DNA of 64,000 bases from Gammaproteobacteria bacterium (GCA_024640985.1 JAHEDY010000002.1:66383-130382), one strand, 5' to 3'. Numbered from the stretch's first letter, positions 35,448-45,245 are shown. Numbers and translations are program-made. Notes: generated by a model from the sequence alone, not told the origin.

Positions 35448-36377
35448 ATGCCAACTTCTCATTCTGTGTTATCGGAATCCAATCATCCGGATGCCATTGA
35501 GCAAGAACTTATGTGGCTGCTCAAGGTCGATCCTCTGTGGCGTTCCGACACCAGCATTGATTGTGTGCCACTGAAGAAAATTTGCAACGGCTCAATCACA
35601 GAAATCGCCAACAATCTTTCCAACGAGTGGGCATGGCACGGTGCGCCAAAACGCCTCGGCCGCCGATTTGAAAGTCTCTTAACAGCACTATTTGAACACA
35701 CAGAGCAATGCAAACTCCTGAAGCACGGTCTGGTTGTTCGCGACCAGAAACAAACGCTCGGTGAACTCGACTACTTGATCCAACTGCGCTCGAAAGTCTT
35801 GCACCTAGAGGTCGCCGTTAAGTTCTATGCTGGGATTGGCAGCCCATCGGATCGGTCAAGGCAACAGGCATGGATTGGACCGAGCTGCCAGGACCGTCTG
35901 GACATCAAAATCAATCACCTGTTGGATCATCAACTCCAATTGAGTCAAACCGAACTCGGGCGACAGGCGCTCTGTCAAAACGATCTACCAACACCGGATC
36001 AAACGCTCGGGCTCATCTACGGCTACTTGATTCAGCCATGGAATGACGTGAACCAACTACCGGAACATACACTCGACAGTCACCCGGCATTCTGGGCGCC
36101 CCACAAGCAAGCACTCGCGGCTATGCGGCAATTAAGTCGCCCGTATTCGACTGACTACGGGTGGACTCGGCTGAAACGTGATCAGTGGATCGCACCCTAC
36201 ATTGGGCAGGCCGCACTTCCGCAAGTCATCCGCTCGATTGAACCCCCCACGCAAGCCGATTGCTATGCGCTGAATCATAAGCAACACGCCGGTGTCGAGA
36301 AGTTGCGACTATTCGTGATGCGTAATGAATTCGAACAAGAGGCCCATCAAATGCTCGATCGCCCCCATCCCATCTAA
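35448..36377 (+). CDS. DUF1853 family protein, possible PD-(D/E)xK-type fold
   Basis: The 309-residue product matches DUF1853: a helical N-terminal part (RLGRRFESLLTALFEH), then GELDYLIQLRSKVLHLEVAVKFY. D108 followed 13 residues later by E121-x3-K125 recalls the acidic/lysine core of restriction-like nucleases, but the spacing is not the standard ExK, so nuclease function is only a suggestion. In many gammaproteobacteria DUF1853 lies near nadK or DUF1315. ATG 35448 is preceded by GGAAG at four bases. No signal or membrane helix. Confidence 0.8.
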   Translation: MPTSHSVLSESNHPDAIEQELMWLLKVDPLWRSDTSIDCVPLKKICNGSITEIANNLSNEWAWHGAPKRLGRRFESLLTALFEHTEQCKLLKHGLVVRDQKQTLGELDYLIQLRSKVLHLEVAVKFYAGIGSPSDRSRQQAWIGPSCQDRLDIKINHLLDHQLQLSQTELGRQALCQNDLPTPDQTLGLIYGYLIQPWNDVNQLPEHTLDSHPAFWAPHKQALAAMRQLSRPYSTDYGWTRLKRDQWIAPYIGQAALPQVIRSIEPPTQADCYALNHKQHAGVEKLRLFVMRNEFEQEAHQMLDRPHPI

Positions 36378-36386
36378 TTGGGGCGT

Positions 36387-36659
36387 TCATTGCTTGGGAT
36401 GAATTTCCATGCAATATCGGACTTCACGAAAAGCCTTGTCTTCATGCTCTTTGGTGATGCGGTAGTTACCCCATTGATTCTTCGTGAACGATAACCGCGA
36501 CTCCCCTTCTCCATCAAAGGTTTGAAAGTAAGCCATTAAATCGGACTCACAGGCGTCGCGTGTGTCGAAGACTCCGGCACCGACATGATTGGATAGCGGT
36601 GACGCTGTTCCCTGGAAAACAGGGTCTAGACCCAAAACCACAATAATAGTCATCCACAT
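36387..36659 (-). CDS. Small secreted protein, unknown family
   Basis: From ATG 36659 the product has 90 residues. It begins with a short hydrophobic segment (MWMTIIVVLGLDPVFQG) that may be a signal peptide, then a polar domain with two cysteines near DACESDL and YCMEI that could pair. GGGAG lies eight bases before this ATG; an open frame extends upstream to a TTG at 36716 but without a ribosome site and into the tRNA terminator. I recognise no family. It is convergent with the DUF1853 gene and downstream of the tRNA-Asp terminator, so it needs its own promoter, which I could not place. Confidence 0.5.
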   Translation of the reverse strand: MWMTIIVVLGLDPVFQGTASPLSNHVGAGVFDTRDACESDLMAYFQTFDGEGESRLSFTKNQWGNYRITKEHEDKAFREVRYCMEIHPKQ

Positions 36660-36710
36660 GTGGCCATCTCCCATCAATGATCCATGGTGTGAATAGAACA
36701 TAAAGAGGAC

Positions 36711-36747
36711 CAACAAAAAAGGCCAATCCTTTTGAGATCAGCCTTTT
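36711..36747 (-). terminator. Rho-independent terminator of the tRNA Val-Asp operon
   Basis: The minus-strand RNA can fold AAAAGGCUGAUC with GAUUGGCCUUUU (12 pairs, two of them G-U) around a 7-base loop UCAAAAG, and the 3' arm runs into TTTTTTG. It lies 59 bases past tRNA-Asp. Confidence 0.85.
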
Positions 36748-36805
36748 CGCGAGTTGTCGAATCCGTTGTGAATGATCCAACGATGGTTCCTGTCAAAGAA
36801 CCTAA

Positions 36806-36882
36806 TGGCGGAGCGGACGGGACTCGAACCCGCGACCCCCGGCGTGACAGGCCGGTATTCTAACCAACTGAACTACCGCTCC
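36806..36882 (-). tRNA. tRNA-Asp (anticodon GTC)
   Basis: The 77-base cloverleaf has acceptor GGAGCGG/CCGCTCC, anticodon arm CCGGCCTGTCACGCCGG giving GTC, T arm GCGGGTTCGAGTCCCGT, G discriminator and encoded CCA. It is 23 bases after tRNA-Val in the same transcript. Confidence 0.97.
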
Positions 36883-36905
36883 AGCGGATCGTTGCCAAAA
36901 AATTT

Positions 36906-36981
36906 TGGTGGGTGGAGAGGGGCTCGAACCCCCGACCCTCGCCTTGTAAGGGCGATGCTCTTCCAACTGAGCTATCCACCC
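36906..36981 (-). tRNA. tRNA-Val (anticodon TAC)
   Basis: The 76-base cloverleaf has acceptor GGGTGGA/TCCACCC, D arm TAGCTCAGTTGGAAGAGC, anticodon arm TCGCCCTTACAAGGCGA giving TAC, A discriminator and encoded CCA. First gene of the Val-Asp operon. Confidence 0.97.
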
Positions 36982-37001
36982 GAGAGCAACGATGGGGGCG
37001 C

Positions 37002-37029
37002 ATAATACTGCTTGTGAAATTTGTGTCAA
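37002..37029 (-). promoter_or_regulatory. Promoter of the tRNA Val-Asp operon
   Basis: Perfect -35 TTGACA (37029-37024), 16-base spacer, and TATTAT (37007-37002), followed at once by the GC-rich discriminator GCGCCCCC. This is the pattern of stringently regulated stable-RNA promoters. It lies 20 bases before the tRNA-Val 5' end. Confidence 0.8.
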
Positions 37030-37038
37030 CAGATTTTC

Positions 37039-37066
37039 TTGCTTCTCGACCGATCACCTCTACAAT
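37039..37066 (+). promoter_or_regulatory. Candidate sigma70 promoter of the DAHP synthase gene
   Basis: TTGCTT (37039-37044), 16-base spacer and TACAAT (37061-37066) lie 37 bases before the ATG. The -35 matches 4 of 6 bases and the -10 5 of 6. It is back-to-back with the tRNA promoter, with only nine bases between the two -35 boxes. No TyrR or Trp box was recognised. Confidence 0.5.
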
Positions 37067-37103
37067 AACGCGCCTAATCCATTACCAATGATGACAAATT
37101 GCT

Positions 37104-38168
37104 ATGCGCTTATCAGACCTCAATATTGATGATTATCAGGTCGTTGTTACACCGTCGGAGTTGAAAAAGGAGTTACCACTTCCTGAGTCAGTCCGTGAGT
37201 TGGTTGCGAATTCGCGCCAGACCGTCAAAGATATTTTAGATGGAAAAGATGATCGCTTGTTTGCTGTTGTAGGGCCCTGCTCCATTCACGATACAGAGCT
37301 CGCGCTTGAGTATGGGAAACGCTTAAAGGCGCTCGCCGATGAAGTTAGTGAGCAGATTTTCATCATCATGCGCGTGTACTTTGAGAAGCCAAGGACAACA
37401 GTCGGTTGGAAAGGGTTAATCAACGATCCGCACTTGAACGGCAGCTTTGAAATCGAAGATGGCTTAAGAAAAGCTCGCAAGCTATTGATTAATCTGTCAG
37501 AAATTGGTCTCCCATTAGCCACCGAAGCCTTAGATCCAATCTCTCCTCAGTACCTCCAAGATACGATTACCTGGACGGCGATTGGCGCGCGGACGACAGA
37601 ATCACAAACGCATCGTGAAATGAGCTCGGGCCTGTCATCACCCGTCGGATTCAAAAATGGCACCGATGGGTCACTGGATGTCGCCGTCAATGCCATGAAG
37701 TCTGTGGTCAGCGGGCATGCGTTCCTTGGCATTAATCCTCAGGGCCAAGTGGCCATCACGAAAACTAAGGGTAACCAGTACGGCCACGTCGTCCTTCGTG
37801 GCGGTGGCGGTAAGCCAAACTATGATTCAGTGAGTATTGCGCTCTGTGAACAAGCACTAGAAAAGGCAAAGTTACCCACGAACATTGTGGTTGATTGCTC
37901 TCATGCCAATTCCAACAAAGACCATAACGTTCAGCCCTTGGTGCTGGATGACATCGCACATCAGATTAAAGATGGAAACCGCTCAATTTGTGGAGTCATG
38001 ATTGAGTCTAACATCAACGAAGGAAACCAAAGCATTCCTGACGACCTGTCACAACTCAAATACGGCGTGTCTGTCACCGATGCTTGTATCAGCTGGGAAT
38101 CGACGGTGAAGTCACTGAACAAGATGGCCTCTACCCTTACAGGGCACCTCGCTGGTCGGAGGGGTTAA
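37104..38168 (+). CDS. 3-deoxy-7-phosphoheptulonate synthase, class I (DAHP synthase)
   Basis: DAHP synthase joins phosphoenolpyruvate and erythrose 4-phosphate at the entry to the shikimate pathway. The 354-residue protein has VVGPCSIHDTELALEYG with the metal-binding cysteine, RVYFEKPRTTVGWKGLINDP, GARTTESQTHRE and VDCSHANSNKDH, all typical AroF/AroG/AroH signatures. Which amino acid inhibits it (Phe, Tyr or Trp) cannot be read safely, so I give no symbol. It is the only gene on its strand here, with stop two bases from that of convergent gpsA. Confidence 0.95.
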   Translation: MRLSDLNIDDYQVVVTPSELKKELPLPESVRELVANSRQTVKDILDGKDDRLFAVVGPCSIHDTELALEYGKRLKALADEVSEQIFIIMRVYFEKPRTTVGWKGLINDPHLNGSFEIEDGLRKARKLLINLSEIGLPLATEALDPISPQYLQDTITWTAIGARTTESQTHREMSSGLSSPVGFKNGTDGSLDVAVNAMKSVVSGHAFLGINPQGQVAITKTKGNQYGHVVLRGGGGKPNYDSVSIALCEQALEKAKLPTNIVVDCSHANSNKDHNVQPLVLDDIAHQIKDGNRSICGVMIESNINEGNQSIPDDLSQLKYGVSVTDACISWESTVKSLNKMASTLTGHLAGRRG

Positions 38169-38169
38169 G

Positions 38170-39192
38170 TTAGAGCTCGGGGTTCGCCCCTGGCATCAAG
38201 AACTCCACGTCCGAGGTATGCGCCGCTTGCATCATTTGCAACGCGGTCTGCCTGACCGGCTTACCACCAAAGATGACCTTATAAAGCGCTGTGAGAATCG
38301 GCATCGCGATGTCGTCTCGTTGGCACTGCTCATAGACCACCCGCAACGTATTCACACCCTCCGCCACCTGCCCCAAATTTGATTCAGCGGACTCTAGGGA
38401 ATGTCCTTGCGCAAGCGCCTGACCGACCCGAAAATTCCGCGATAAGGGTGAGACACTCGTCACGTAGAGATCCCCGACTCCGGCCAAACCCAAAAAACTC
38501 AATGGGTTACCTCCCATATGGGCGGACAATCGCGACATCTCTGCGAGCGCTCGGGTAATCAACAGTGCTTTGGTGTTTTGCCCTACTCCCAAGCCATCGG
38601 CGAGGCCTGCTGCGATCGCGTAAATATTCTTCAATGCACCACCGAGCTCAACACTGATCAAATCCTCAGAGCTATAGAGCCTAAAATATTTCGTCGCGAA
38701 GGCATCGCGGGCGAGCTGCCGCACCTGCGGCGACTGACTCGCGACCACAGAGGCCGTTAAATGACGTGTTGCAATTTCATGCGCTAAGTTCGGCCCAGAC
38801 AAAACCCCAACAGGATTCGATGGTAGTCGCTTACCAATAATCTGGCTCATCAGCCGAAAACCCTCTGACTGAATTCCCTTAGTGGTCGAAAGTAACGCCA
38901 CATCAGGCGCAAGAACTTTCGCCAACTCCTGACAGATTGTATCCATTGCCCGTGAAGGAACAGAAAGAAGCACCAAATCTGCACCCTTAATAACTTCAGC
39001 AAGATCACTTGAAGCCGTGATCGATGCATGTAATTCGAGATCTGGATGATATTGTGGATTTCGATGAAAGGCGTTGATGGCATGAACCATTTCTGGACGA
39101 CGAGCATACATCATGACCTGGCATTGGTTATGAGCCGCAATGTCTGCGAGAACGGTGCCAAAGCTTCCGGCACCGATAATGGCTACTTGCAT
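38170..39192 (-). CDS. gpsA: Glycerol-3-phosphate dehydrogenase [NAD(P)+]
   Basis: GpsA makes sn-glycerol 3-phosphate from dihydroxyacetone phosphate for phospholipid synthesis. The 340-residue protein has the dinucleotide motif GAGSFGT (7-13), GPNLAHEIA, the catalytic lysine in ELGGALKNIYAIAAGLADGLG, and GLAGVGDLYVTS followed by SRN. Length matches E. coli (339). It is 9 bases downstream of selO on the same strand and convergent with the DAHP synthase gene. Confidence 0.95.
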   Translation of the reverse strand: MQVAIIGAGSFGTVLADIAAHNQCQVMMYARRPEMVHAINAFHRNPQYHPDLELHASITASSDLAEVIKGADLVLLSVPSRAMDTICQELAKVLAPDVALLSTTKGIQSEGFRLMSQIIGKRLPSNPVGVLSGPNLAHEIATRHLTASVVASQSPQVRQLARDAFATKYFRLYSSEDLISVELGGALKNIYAIAAGLADGLGVGQNTKALLITRALAEMSRLSAHMGGNPLSFLGLAGVGDLYVTSVSPLSRNFRVGQALAQGHSLESAESNLGQVAEGVNTLRVVYEQCQRDDIAMPILTALYKVIFGGKPVRQTALQMMQAAHTSDVEFLMPGANPEL

Positions 39193-39201
39193 ACTAAATC
39201 C

Positions 39202-40617
39202 TTACGAGCTGCAACTAAGATGATACGAGGAATTCGCCTCAGGAGGTGAGCCACCAAGCAAGGCGGCCGTCTCACTAGGATTCATGAGGCCATCGCTCAT
39301 CGACTGACGGAGAGATCGAACCGGTTCATCATCACCTCGCTCGGCATGTTGAATCACACGATCCAATAACCAGTGGCTTAATATCCAACTAGGCGACTGG
39401 CTCCGCGCAAGATTCAGCAAATCAGGGCTTGTTTCTTTGCTCCACAAATGACGCAGTTCATCCAAAGACTGGTCGACTCCCGAGGTCTCTGACAAGCCAA
39501 CAAAACTGTCATCCAAAAGGTGGGCGAACACCTCTGGATAATGCATCCCAGCAAGCCCCCACAGTTTCTGAATAGACTCTATGAGCTCAGGTAACTGTTC
39601 GTTTTCTGGCTCGATCGCCAATCGCCTGGCCATTTCAGATCGAAATGCTTGATGATACTGTGCTGGGAAATCATTCAGAATCTGTCCGAGCGTCTCCACA
39701 TCCACAAATGGAGTCAAGGTTTCGGCCAGACAGGCCAGGTTCCAATGCATCACTCTTGGCTGTTGCCCAAAAGCGTATCGACCTGCCTGATCGGTATGAT
39801 TGATCACATAATCCTGACGATAGTCCATGATAAACCCGTAAGGACCATAGTCGAGAGTTTCGCCGGACAAGGCCGTGTTGTCCGTATTCATCACACCATG
39901 GACAAAGCCAACCGCCATCCAGCAAGCGACAAGCTTTGCCGAGCGCTCGACGTAGCGTGTAAAAGCTACCTCCATCCGATCGGGAGCGCCTGAAAGATCA
40001 GGGTCTAATTGCTCAATGGCAAACTCAGCGATCTCTCGCAGATGTTGATGCGAATGACGGTGGTAAAAATGTTCAAAATGTCCGATGCGCAGGTGACTCT
40101 TGGCTAATCGCATCAGAGTTGCACCCGTCTCGGTTGTCTCCCTTTGAACAGGGGTATCTGATGCGACAACGGCAAGTGCACGCGTTGTTGGAATACCAAG
40201 GGCATGCAAGTACTCAGAACCGAGATACTCGCGGATCGCGCTTCGCAACACCGACCGCCCGTCTCCAAATCGCGAGTACGGCGTGTGACCAGCCCCTTTT
40301 AAGTGCCACTCATAACCACTGGAAACCCCCAAATAGAGGCCGCGACCATCGCCTAACTGCCCAGCCCATTGGCCAAATTGATGACCGCTATACACCTGCG
40401 CCAACGGTTGCCAATAATGAAGGGGGCGCCCGCCGGAGAACGCATTTAAGATGTCTTGCTGATCGAAATCCATCCCGCAGTTGAGTTGCGAAACCAACGC
40501 TTGGTTGACATCAACCCAGCGCGGATTCAAAAGCGGTTGAGGAGACACCCTCGCATAAAAGATGTCTTCACTCAGTGATGTGTAAGGAGCTCGCCACTCA
40601 GGCGACGGGTTCGCCAT
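39202..40617 (-). CDS. selO: Protein adenylyltransferase SelO (YdiU)
   Basis: SelO is a pseudokinase-fold enzyme that transfers AMP to Ser, Thr or Tyr of proteins, with a role in oxidative-stress signalling shown in E. coli. The 471-residue protein has [22 protein letters not shown] (nucleotide loop), [47 protein letters not shown] with the catalytic and metal-binding Asp/Asn residues, and ends in CSS. That C-terminal Cys-Ser-Ser corresponds to the redox residue that is selenocysteine in mitochondrial SelO. It overlaps the DEAD-box helicase gene by 20 bases. Confidence 0.94.
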   Translation of the reverse strand: MANPSPEWRAPYTSLSEDIFYARVSPQPLLNPRWVDVNQALVSQLNCGMDFDQQDILNAFSGGRPLHYWQPLAQVYSGHQFGQWAGQLGDGRGLYLGVSSGYEWHLKGAGHTPYSRFGDGRSVLRSAIREYLGSEYLHALGIPTTRALAVVASDTPVQRETTETGATLMRLAKSHLRIGHFEHFYHRHSHQHLREIAEFAIEQLDPDLSGAPDRMEVAFTRYVERSAKLVACWMAVGFVHGVMNTDNTALSGETLDYGPYGFIMDYRQDYVINHTDQAGRYAFGQQPRVMHWNLACLAETLTPFVDVETLGQILNDFPAQYHQAFRSEMARRLAIEPENEQLPELIESIQKLWGLAGMHYPEVFAHLLDDSFVGLSETSGVDQSLDELRHLWSKETSPDLLNLARSQSPSWILSHWLLDRVIQHAERGDDEPVRSLRQSMSDGLMNPSETAALLGGSPPEANSSYHLSCSS

Positions 40618-41836
40618 GAGAACCCTCTAATAGCGACTCAGGTGCTTGCTCACAGGGTAATTTTCGTCCAATGAATTCTTCAATTTCCGGCAATAGGAAT
40701 GAATCATCTTCACAGGCAAAACTAATCGATGTTCCTTCGGCACCTGCACGCCCTGTCCGGCCGATGCGGTGAACATAATCTTCTGCATCGTCAGGCAGTG
40801 TGTAATTGATGACATGACCGACACCATCAATGTGAATGCCACGACCGGCCACATCTGTCGCCACCAAAATTCGAGTCTTCCCTTCTTTAAAGCGATCCAA
40901 TGTCTGAATCCGTTTGCGCTGCGGAACTTCACCACTCAATAGCGCCGCATCAATTCCATCCTTAGTCAACCGGTCAACCAGATCGCGACACAGATCACGC
41001 CGATTCGCAAACACCATCACCTTATGCAAATCACGCGTATGGATCACATTTTTCAGGAGCTGATATTTGGTATCTGCAGTCGTAATGTAGACGATTTGCT
41101 CGACGGTCTCGGTTGTCACATGCTCTGGTTCAATTTCGATACGTACTGGCTCGAACGTCCAGCGCTCCGATAATTCAACAATCTGCGGTGTAAAAGTTGC
41201 TGAAAACAAAAGTGTCTGCCTCGATTCCCTGCGTGGACAAGCCCGAACAATCCGGCGCACATCGGGCATAAAGCCCATGTCCAGCATCCGGTCTGCTTCA
41301 TCAAGAACCAGCACCTCAATTTTTCGTAGATTGATTTCATTTTGGCCCAAGAAATCAATCAATCGGCCAGGTGTCGCCACCATGATGTCGCAAGGCGACT
41401 GTCGTAAATCATCTCGCTGTTTTTGGTAGTCCATCCCGCCAACAATGGAAACAACCGACAAACGCGTATATTTGCAGAGATCCTCTGCATCTTTGGCAAT
41501 TTGCACGACGAGCTCACGGGTAGGAGCAAGAATCAAAGCCCGGGGCGTACCGGTGCGTCGTTTACCGTCAATCGGTTCACGCAGAAAGGTATCGATCATC
41601 GAAATCAGAAACGCGGCTGTTTTGCCGGTACCTGTCTGCGCCTTAGCAACAATATCATCACCGTCGAGGACCACAGGCAATGACTCGCTTTGAATCGGAC
41701 TCGCATAACGGAAACCCAAATCCGCAATCGCATGCATCAGCGCTTTCGGCAGCTCTAGGTCGTGAAATCGTGTCTTGCCCTCTTCTGGCGCAACAACAAA
41801 CTCATTCACATCCCAGGCGGTATTCGTATCAGTCAT
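40598..41836 (-). CDS. DEAD-box ATP-dependent RNA helicase, RhlB-like
   Basis: The 412-residue protein contains all core motifs: Q motif ([13 protein letters not shown]), [28 protein letters not shown] in [31 protein letters not shown] and [11 protein letters not shown] short C-terminal tail is left after the helicase core. [15 protein letters not shown] and the [18 protein letters not shown] end resemble RhlB, the degradosome helicase, but RhlE-type helicases are also close, so I withhold the symbol. ATG 41836 with GAGGG upstream is preferred to a TTG at 41848. Confidence 0.9.
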   Translation of the reverse strand: MTDTNTAWDVNEFVVAPEEGKTRFHDLELPKALMHAIADLGFRYASPIQSESLPVVLDGDDIVAKAQTGTGKTAAFLISMIDTFLREPIDGKRRTGTPRALILAPTRELVVQIAKDAEDLCKYTRLSVVSIVGGMDYQKQRDDLRQSPCDIMVATPGRLIDFLGQNEINLRKIEVLVLDEADRMLDMGFMPDVRRIVRACPRRESRQTLLFSATFTPQIVELSERWTFEPVRIEIEPEHVTTETVEQIVYITTADTKYQLLKNVIHTRDLHKVMVFANRRDLCRDLVDRLTKDGIDAALLSGEVPQRKRIQTLDRFKEGKTRILVATDVAGRGIHIDGVGHVINYTLPDDAEDYVHRIGRTGRAGAEGTSISFACEDDSFLLPEIEEFIGRKLPCEQAPESLLEGSHGEPVA

Positions 41837-41897
41837 GATCCCTCGCAACTTAGTGTCGAAACGACAAGTTTACACGAGGGATTCAAACCGGTGTGAA

Positions 41898-43076
41898 TTA
41901 ACGTTCGATCGCCAGCGCAACACCCTGCCCACCACCGATACACAAAGTCGCTAGGCCTTTATGTGCATCGCGTTTGATCATTTCGTGAATCAGACTCACG
42001 AATACACGACATCCAGAAGCCCCAATTGGGTGACCGATCGCGATCGCTCCACCATTCACGTTCACCTTTGAGGTATCCCAACCAAGGCCTTTATTAACGC
42101 CGATAGCCTGAGCAGCGAATGCCTCATTGGCTTCGACAAGATCCAGATCTTCGTGAGTCCAGCCCGCTTTTTTCAAGCAATGCTGGGTCGCTGGGATCGG
42201 GCCCGTTCCCATGATTTCGGGATCGACACCTGCCGATGCATAGGCTTTCACTTTCGCTAAAATTGGCAGACCCAGTGCTTCAGCTCGATCAACCGACATC
42301 AACATGACGGCGGCCGCTCCGTCGTTAATTCCTGATGCATTACCGGCTGTTACGGTACCTTCTTTGTCAAATGCTGGACGCAATTTTCCCAGTGCCTCGG
42401 CAGTCACGCCGTCACGAATGAACTCGTCCATCTTAAATTCGATGGGGTCTTTCTTTCGTTGCGGAACCATCACGGGAACAATCTCGTCGTCAAATCGCCC
42501 TTCGGCACGGGCTTTGGACGCTTTTTGTTGCGATTCAGCGGCAAACGCATCTTGCTCCTCACGAGTAATCGCATACTTTTTCGCCACATTCTCAGCGGTC
42601 GTTCCCATGTGATAGCCACCAAAAGTGTCGGTCAGACCATCTTTCAACATGGTATCAATCAACGATGCGTTACCCATGCGAAACCCATCGCGGGAACCCA
42701 ATAAAACGTGACCTGACTGGCTCATATTTTCTTGTCCACCGGCAATGACAATCTCTGCATCACCCAGCAAAATCGACTGTACCCCAAGACTCACCGCTTT
42801 GAGCCCAGACCCACACACCTTATTAATGGTCATTGCGGGACAAGAATCGGGAAGACCTGCGTTGATCGTCGCTTTACGCGCGGGGTTTTGACCCTGCCCG
42901 GCCGTCAATACCTGACCCAAAATGACTTCAGAGATCTGGTCCGCAGCGACTCCTGTATCAGCTAGCAATTGACGAATGACTGTCGCGCCTAATTCATCTG
43001 CAGACACGGACGCCAGGGCACCGGCGAAACTTCCAACTGCTGTCCGCTTGGCAGCGACAATAGCAACTTGTGACAT
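41898..43076 (-). CDS. Acetyl-CoA C-acetyltransferase (thiolase II)
   Basis: This biosynthetic-type thiolase condenses two acetyl-CoA to acetoacetyl-CoA or runs in reverse. The 392-residue protein has C88 (VCGSGLKAV) as nucleophile, H349 (GHPIGASG) and C379 (LCIGGGQG), in step with Zoogloea PhaA positions 89, 348 and 378. It could feed polyhydroxybutyrate, ketone-body or degradation pathways; no phaB or phaC lies in the window, so PhaA and AtoB cannot be told apart. It is five bases downstream of dinG. Confidence 0.93.
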   Translation of the reverse strand: MSQVAIVAAKRTAVGSFAGALASVSADELGATVIRQLLADTGVAADQISEVILGQVLTAGQGQNPARKATINAGLPDSCPAMTINKVCGSGLKAVSLGVQSILLGDAEIVIAGGQENMSQSGHVLLGSRDGFRMGNASLIDTMLKDGLTDTFGGYHMGTTAENVAKKYAITREEQDAFAAESQQKASKARAEGRFDDEIVPVMVPQRKKDPIEFKMDEFIRDGVTAEALGKLRPAFDKEGTVTAGNASGINDGAAAVMLMSVDRAEALGLPILAKVKAYASAGVDPEIMGTGPIPATQHCLKKAGWTHEDLDLVEANEAFAAQAIGVNKGLGWDTSKVNVNGGAIAIGHPIGASGCRVFVSLIHEMIKRDAHKGLATLCIGGGQGVALAIER

Positions 43077-43081
43077 AAATC

Positions 43082-45202
43082 TTATTCCTCAACAAATTCA
43101 AAAGCAGGCAATTCTTTTAACAGGGTTTGACCCCAACGTGTATTCACCAAACGGCGATCAAGCATTGTAACTTGACCTGTATCTGATTCCGAGCGGATTA
43201 ACCGGCCCACCGCCTGGCGCAATCGGATCGTCGCAGCGGGCAACGATAGTTCGCGAAATGGATCACGACCTTGATTCTTCAAATACTCAGCAAGCGTTGC
43301 CTCTCTCGGATCGTCAGGTGGTTGAAATGGTAGCCGGGTAATGACCACTTCATTTGCTAAATCTCCAGGTAAATCAAGTCCTTCAGCCATACTCTGAAGT
43401 CCAAAGATGATGGATATCTCGCCTTGCTGCCGGCGCAACTCATGATCGCTTAATAATACAGCCAGTGGCTTTTGACCTTGAACCAAGGTCACCTCACGGA
43501 CAGCCGTCTCTAATAATTCTTCAACCTGAAAACACAACCGCCAACTGGTGAATAACACCAGCATGCCGATGTTCTGATCAATACGTGTCGCTAAATAATC
43601 GGCGATTCGCTGCGCATGTGCGCGGTCATCCCGAGGATCACCTGCAAATCGCGAAATCACCAACCGCCCCTGAGACTGATAATGAAACGCTCCTGCGACG
43701 ACAAGACCAGAATTCACCGGCAATCCGAGTGTTCCAGCCGGAATCACAAATTCACCATGATGCGCTAGTGTCGCTGACGTTAAAATACAAGCCCCAATGC
43801 GACCCCAGAGCGCATCAGATAGCGCCCCTGCTGGCTCCATGGGACTGACCCAAAATTCGAGATCTGTTGGATCATCCGGTGTCGCATAGCGAACGTCCTG
43901 CCCAATTCTCAGCCAACGCGCATCGCCACTTTCAGTTGCATCATTGGAAAATGCCGCCACCAGTTCGGGAATTGACTCCAGTCGCCCAAGCGCCATTGAA
44001 ATTTGTTCAGAGAGTAATTCAGCATCCGTTTCAGGCATCAATTCCTGATCTCCCTGCGAGACCAGCGACTTCAGCCAATCACGAATTTTTTGGATGCGTC
44101 CTAGAGTGGTTGCCATGGGTTCAAACCCATCAGTCTCAACAGCAAAGCATTCAGAGAGTGTCAGTCGATACCTTGAACCACCGCTCTGAAACACGTAGGC
44201 GGTGTCTGGATACTCCTTCAACCGCTCCAAACTCGCCTTGCCCCAATTCGCAAGAAGATGACCAAATCCCTCCAACGGTTGATTCAGACGCTCGAGATCG
44301 TTCGACAGACGATGCTCGTTCGGCAATAAGCCTTTCAATGTGTTGATGACTCGATCAATGGTTTTAATGGCGCCCAAGCTTTGGGCAATCCGACAATGAG
44401 CGGTAAATTGATCCGAGGCCACTCGCGCGAGCTGATGAGCCTCATCGATGATCAAAATCATTCGCTCAAGCGGTGGGAGAATGACGCCGCCACCAAGTTT
44501 CAAATCGGACATCAATAAATCATGATTGATCACCAAAAGGTCCGCATCTAACCAAGTTTCCCGTTCATTGAAATAAGGACACACATTAAAATGGCGGCAA
44601 GACCTTCCCTGGCACCGCCGATGATCTGTGGTGATGGCTGTTTTGACAGACTCTGAAATCACTTGTGGAATTTGGTCCATATCACCGACCCACTCTCCCT
44701 GTGCCCAGGCCTTGGCTAAGTCAGACACGACCTCTCGATCATCTGAATCGAGAACCAAGGTCAATTCATCTGGATAGACCGCCTGACCCTCAGTCAAAGT
44801 CTCAAGTGCGGCCTCAAGACGAATGGGACACAAATATCGCCGACGACCTTTCGCTAGGGCCACGGTTAACATGAGGCCTGTCGCTTCAATCAGGTCGGGA
44901 ATATCTTTTTCAATTAATTGCGTCTGCAAGGACACGGTTGCCGTAGAGATGACCAAAGGCATTTCGCGAGCCATGGCATAAGGCAATGCTCCCACTAGAT
45001 AAGCGAGAGTTTTCCCGGTTCCTGTTCCCGCTTCGATAAAGCCAATCGGAGCGGACTCAGTATCGCCGATTCTTGTTAGAATACGCGCGACTTCTGCAAT
45101 CATCTGTTTCTGACCTAGCCGCGGCCTCAGGCCTTTGGCGTTCAAAAAATCAGTGTAGAGCGCTTGAATGCTTTGTTTGCTGTTATCTGAGATTGCTGTC
45201 AC
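43082..45202 (-). CDS. dinG: ATP-dependent DNA helicase DinG family (XPD-like, Fe-S)
   Basis: DinG-type helicases unwind DNA 5' to 3' and resolve R-loops and G-quadruplexes. The 706-residue protein has Walker A AGTGTGKTLAYL (about 59-70) and DEAH (IIDEAHQLA). Between them are four cysteines, CPIRLEAAL and then CQGRSCRHFNVCPYF, which form the 4Fe-4S cluster pattern. The C-terminal motif block is LRQAVGRLIRSESD. Length matches E. coli DinG (716); YoaA is the other possibility. GTG start at 45202, diverging from suhB across 43 bases. Confidence 0.9.
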   Translation of the reverse strand: MTAISDNSKQSIQALYTDFLNAKGLRPRLGQKQMIAEVARILTRIGDTESAPIGFIEAGTGTGKTLAYLVGALPYAMAREMPLVISTATVSLQTQLIEKDIPDLIEATGLMLTVALAKGRRRYLCPIRLEAALETLTEGQAVYPDELTLVLDSDDREVVSDLAKAWAQGEWVGDMDQIPQVISESVKTAITTDHRRCQGRSCRHFNVCPYFNERETWLDADLLVINHDLLMSDLKLGGGVILPPLERMILIIDEAHQLARVASDQFTAHCRIAQSLGAIKTIDRVINTLKGLLPNEHRLSNDLERLNQPLEGFGHLLANWGKASLERLKEYPDTAYVFQSGGSRYRLTLSECFAVETDGFEPMATTLGRIQKIRDWLKSLVSQGDQELMPETDAELLSEQISMALGRLESIPELVAAFSNDATESGDARWLRIGQDVRYATPDDPTDLEFWVSPMEPAGALSDALWGRIGACILTSATLAHHGEFVIPAGTLGLPVNSGLVVAGAFHYQSQGRLVISRFAGDPRDDRAHAQRIADYLATRIDQNIGMLVLFTSWRLCFQVEELLETAVREVTLVQGQKPLAVLLSDHELRRQQGEISIIFGLQSMAEGLDLPGDLANEVVITRLPFQPPDDPREATLAEYLKNQGRDPFRELSLPAATIRLRQAVGRLIRSESDTGQVTMLDRRLVNTRWGQTLLKELPAFEFVEE

Positions 45203-45245
45203 GGAAATTCTTTGTTGTGTGAAAAGCTGAGTGTAGGGGATTTTA

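Noticed and set aside
43867..44346. 159-codon open frame opposite dinG
   Set aside because: Antisense to a conserved helicase region; composition (His, Pro, Gln, Ser rich) is that of a shadow frame and no ribosome site is seen.
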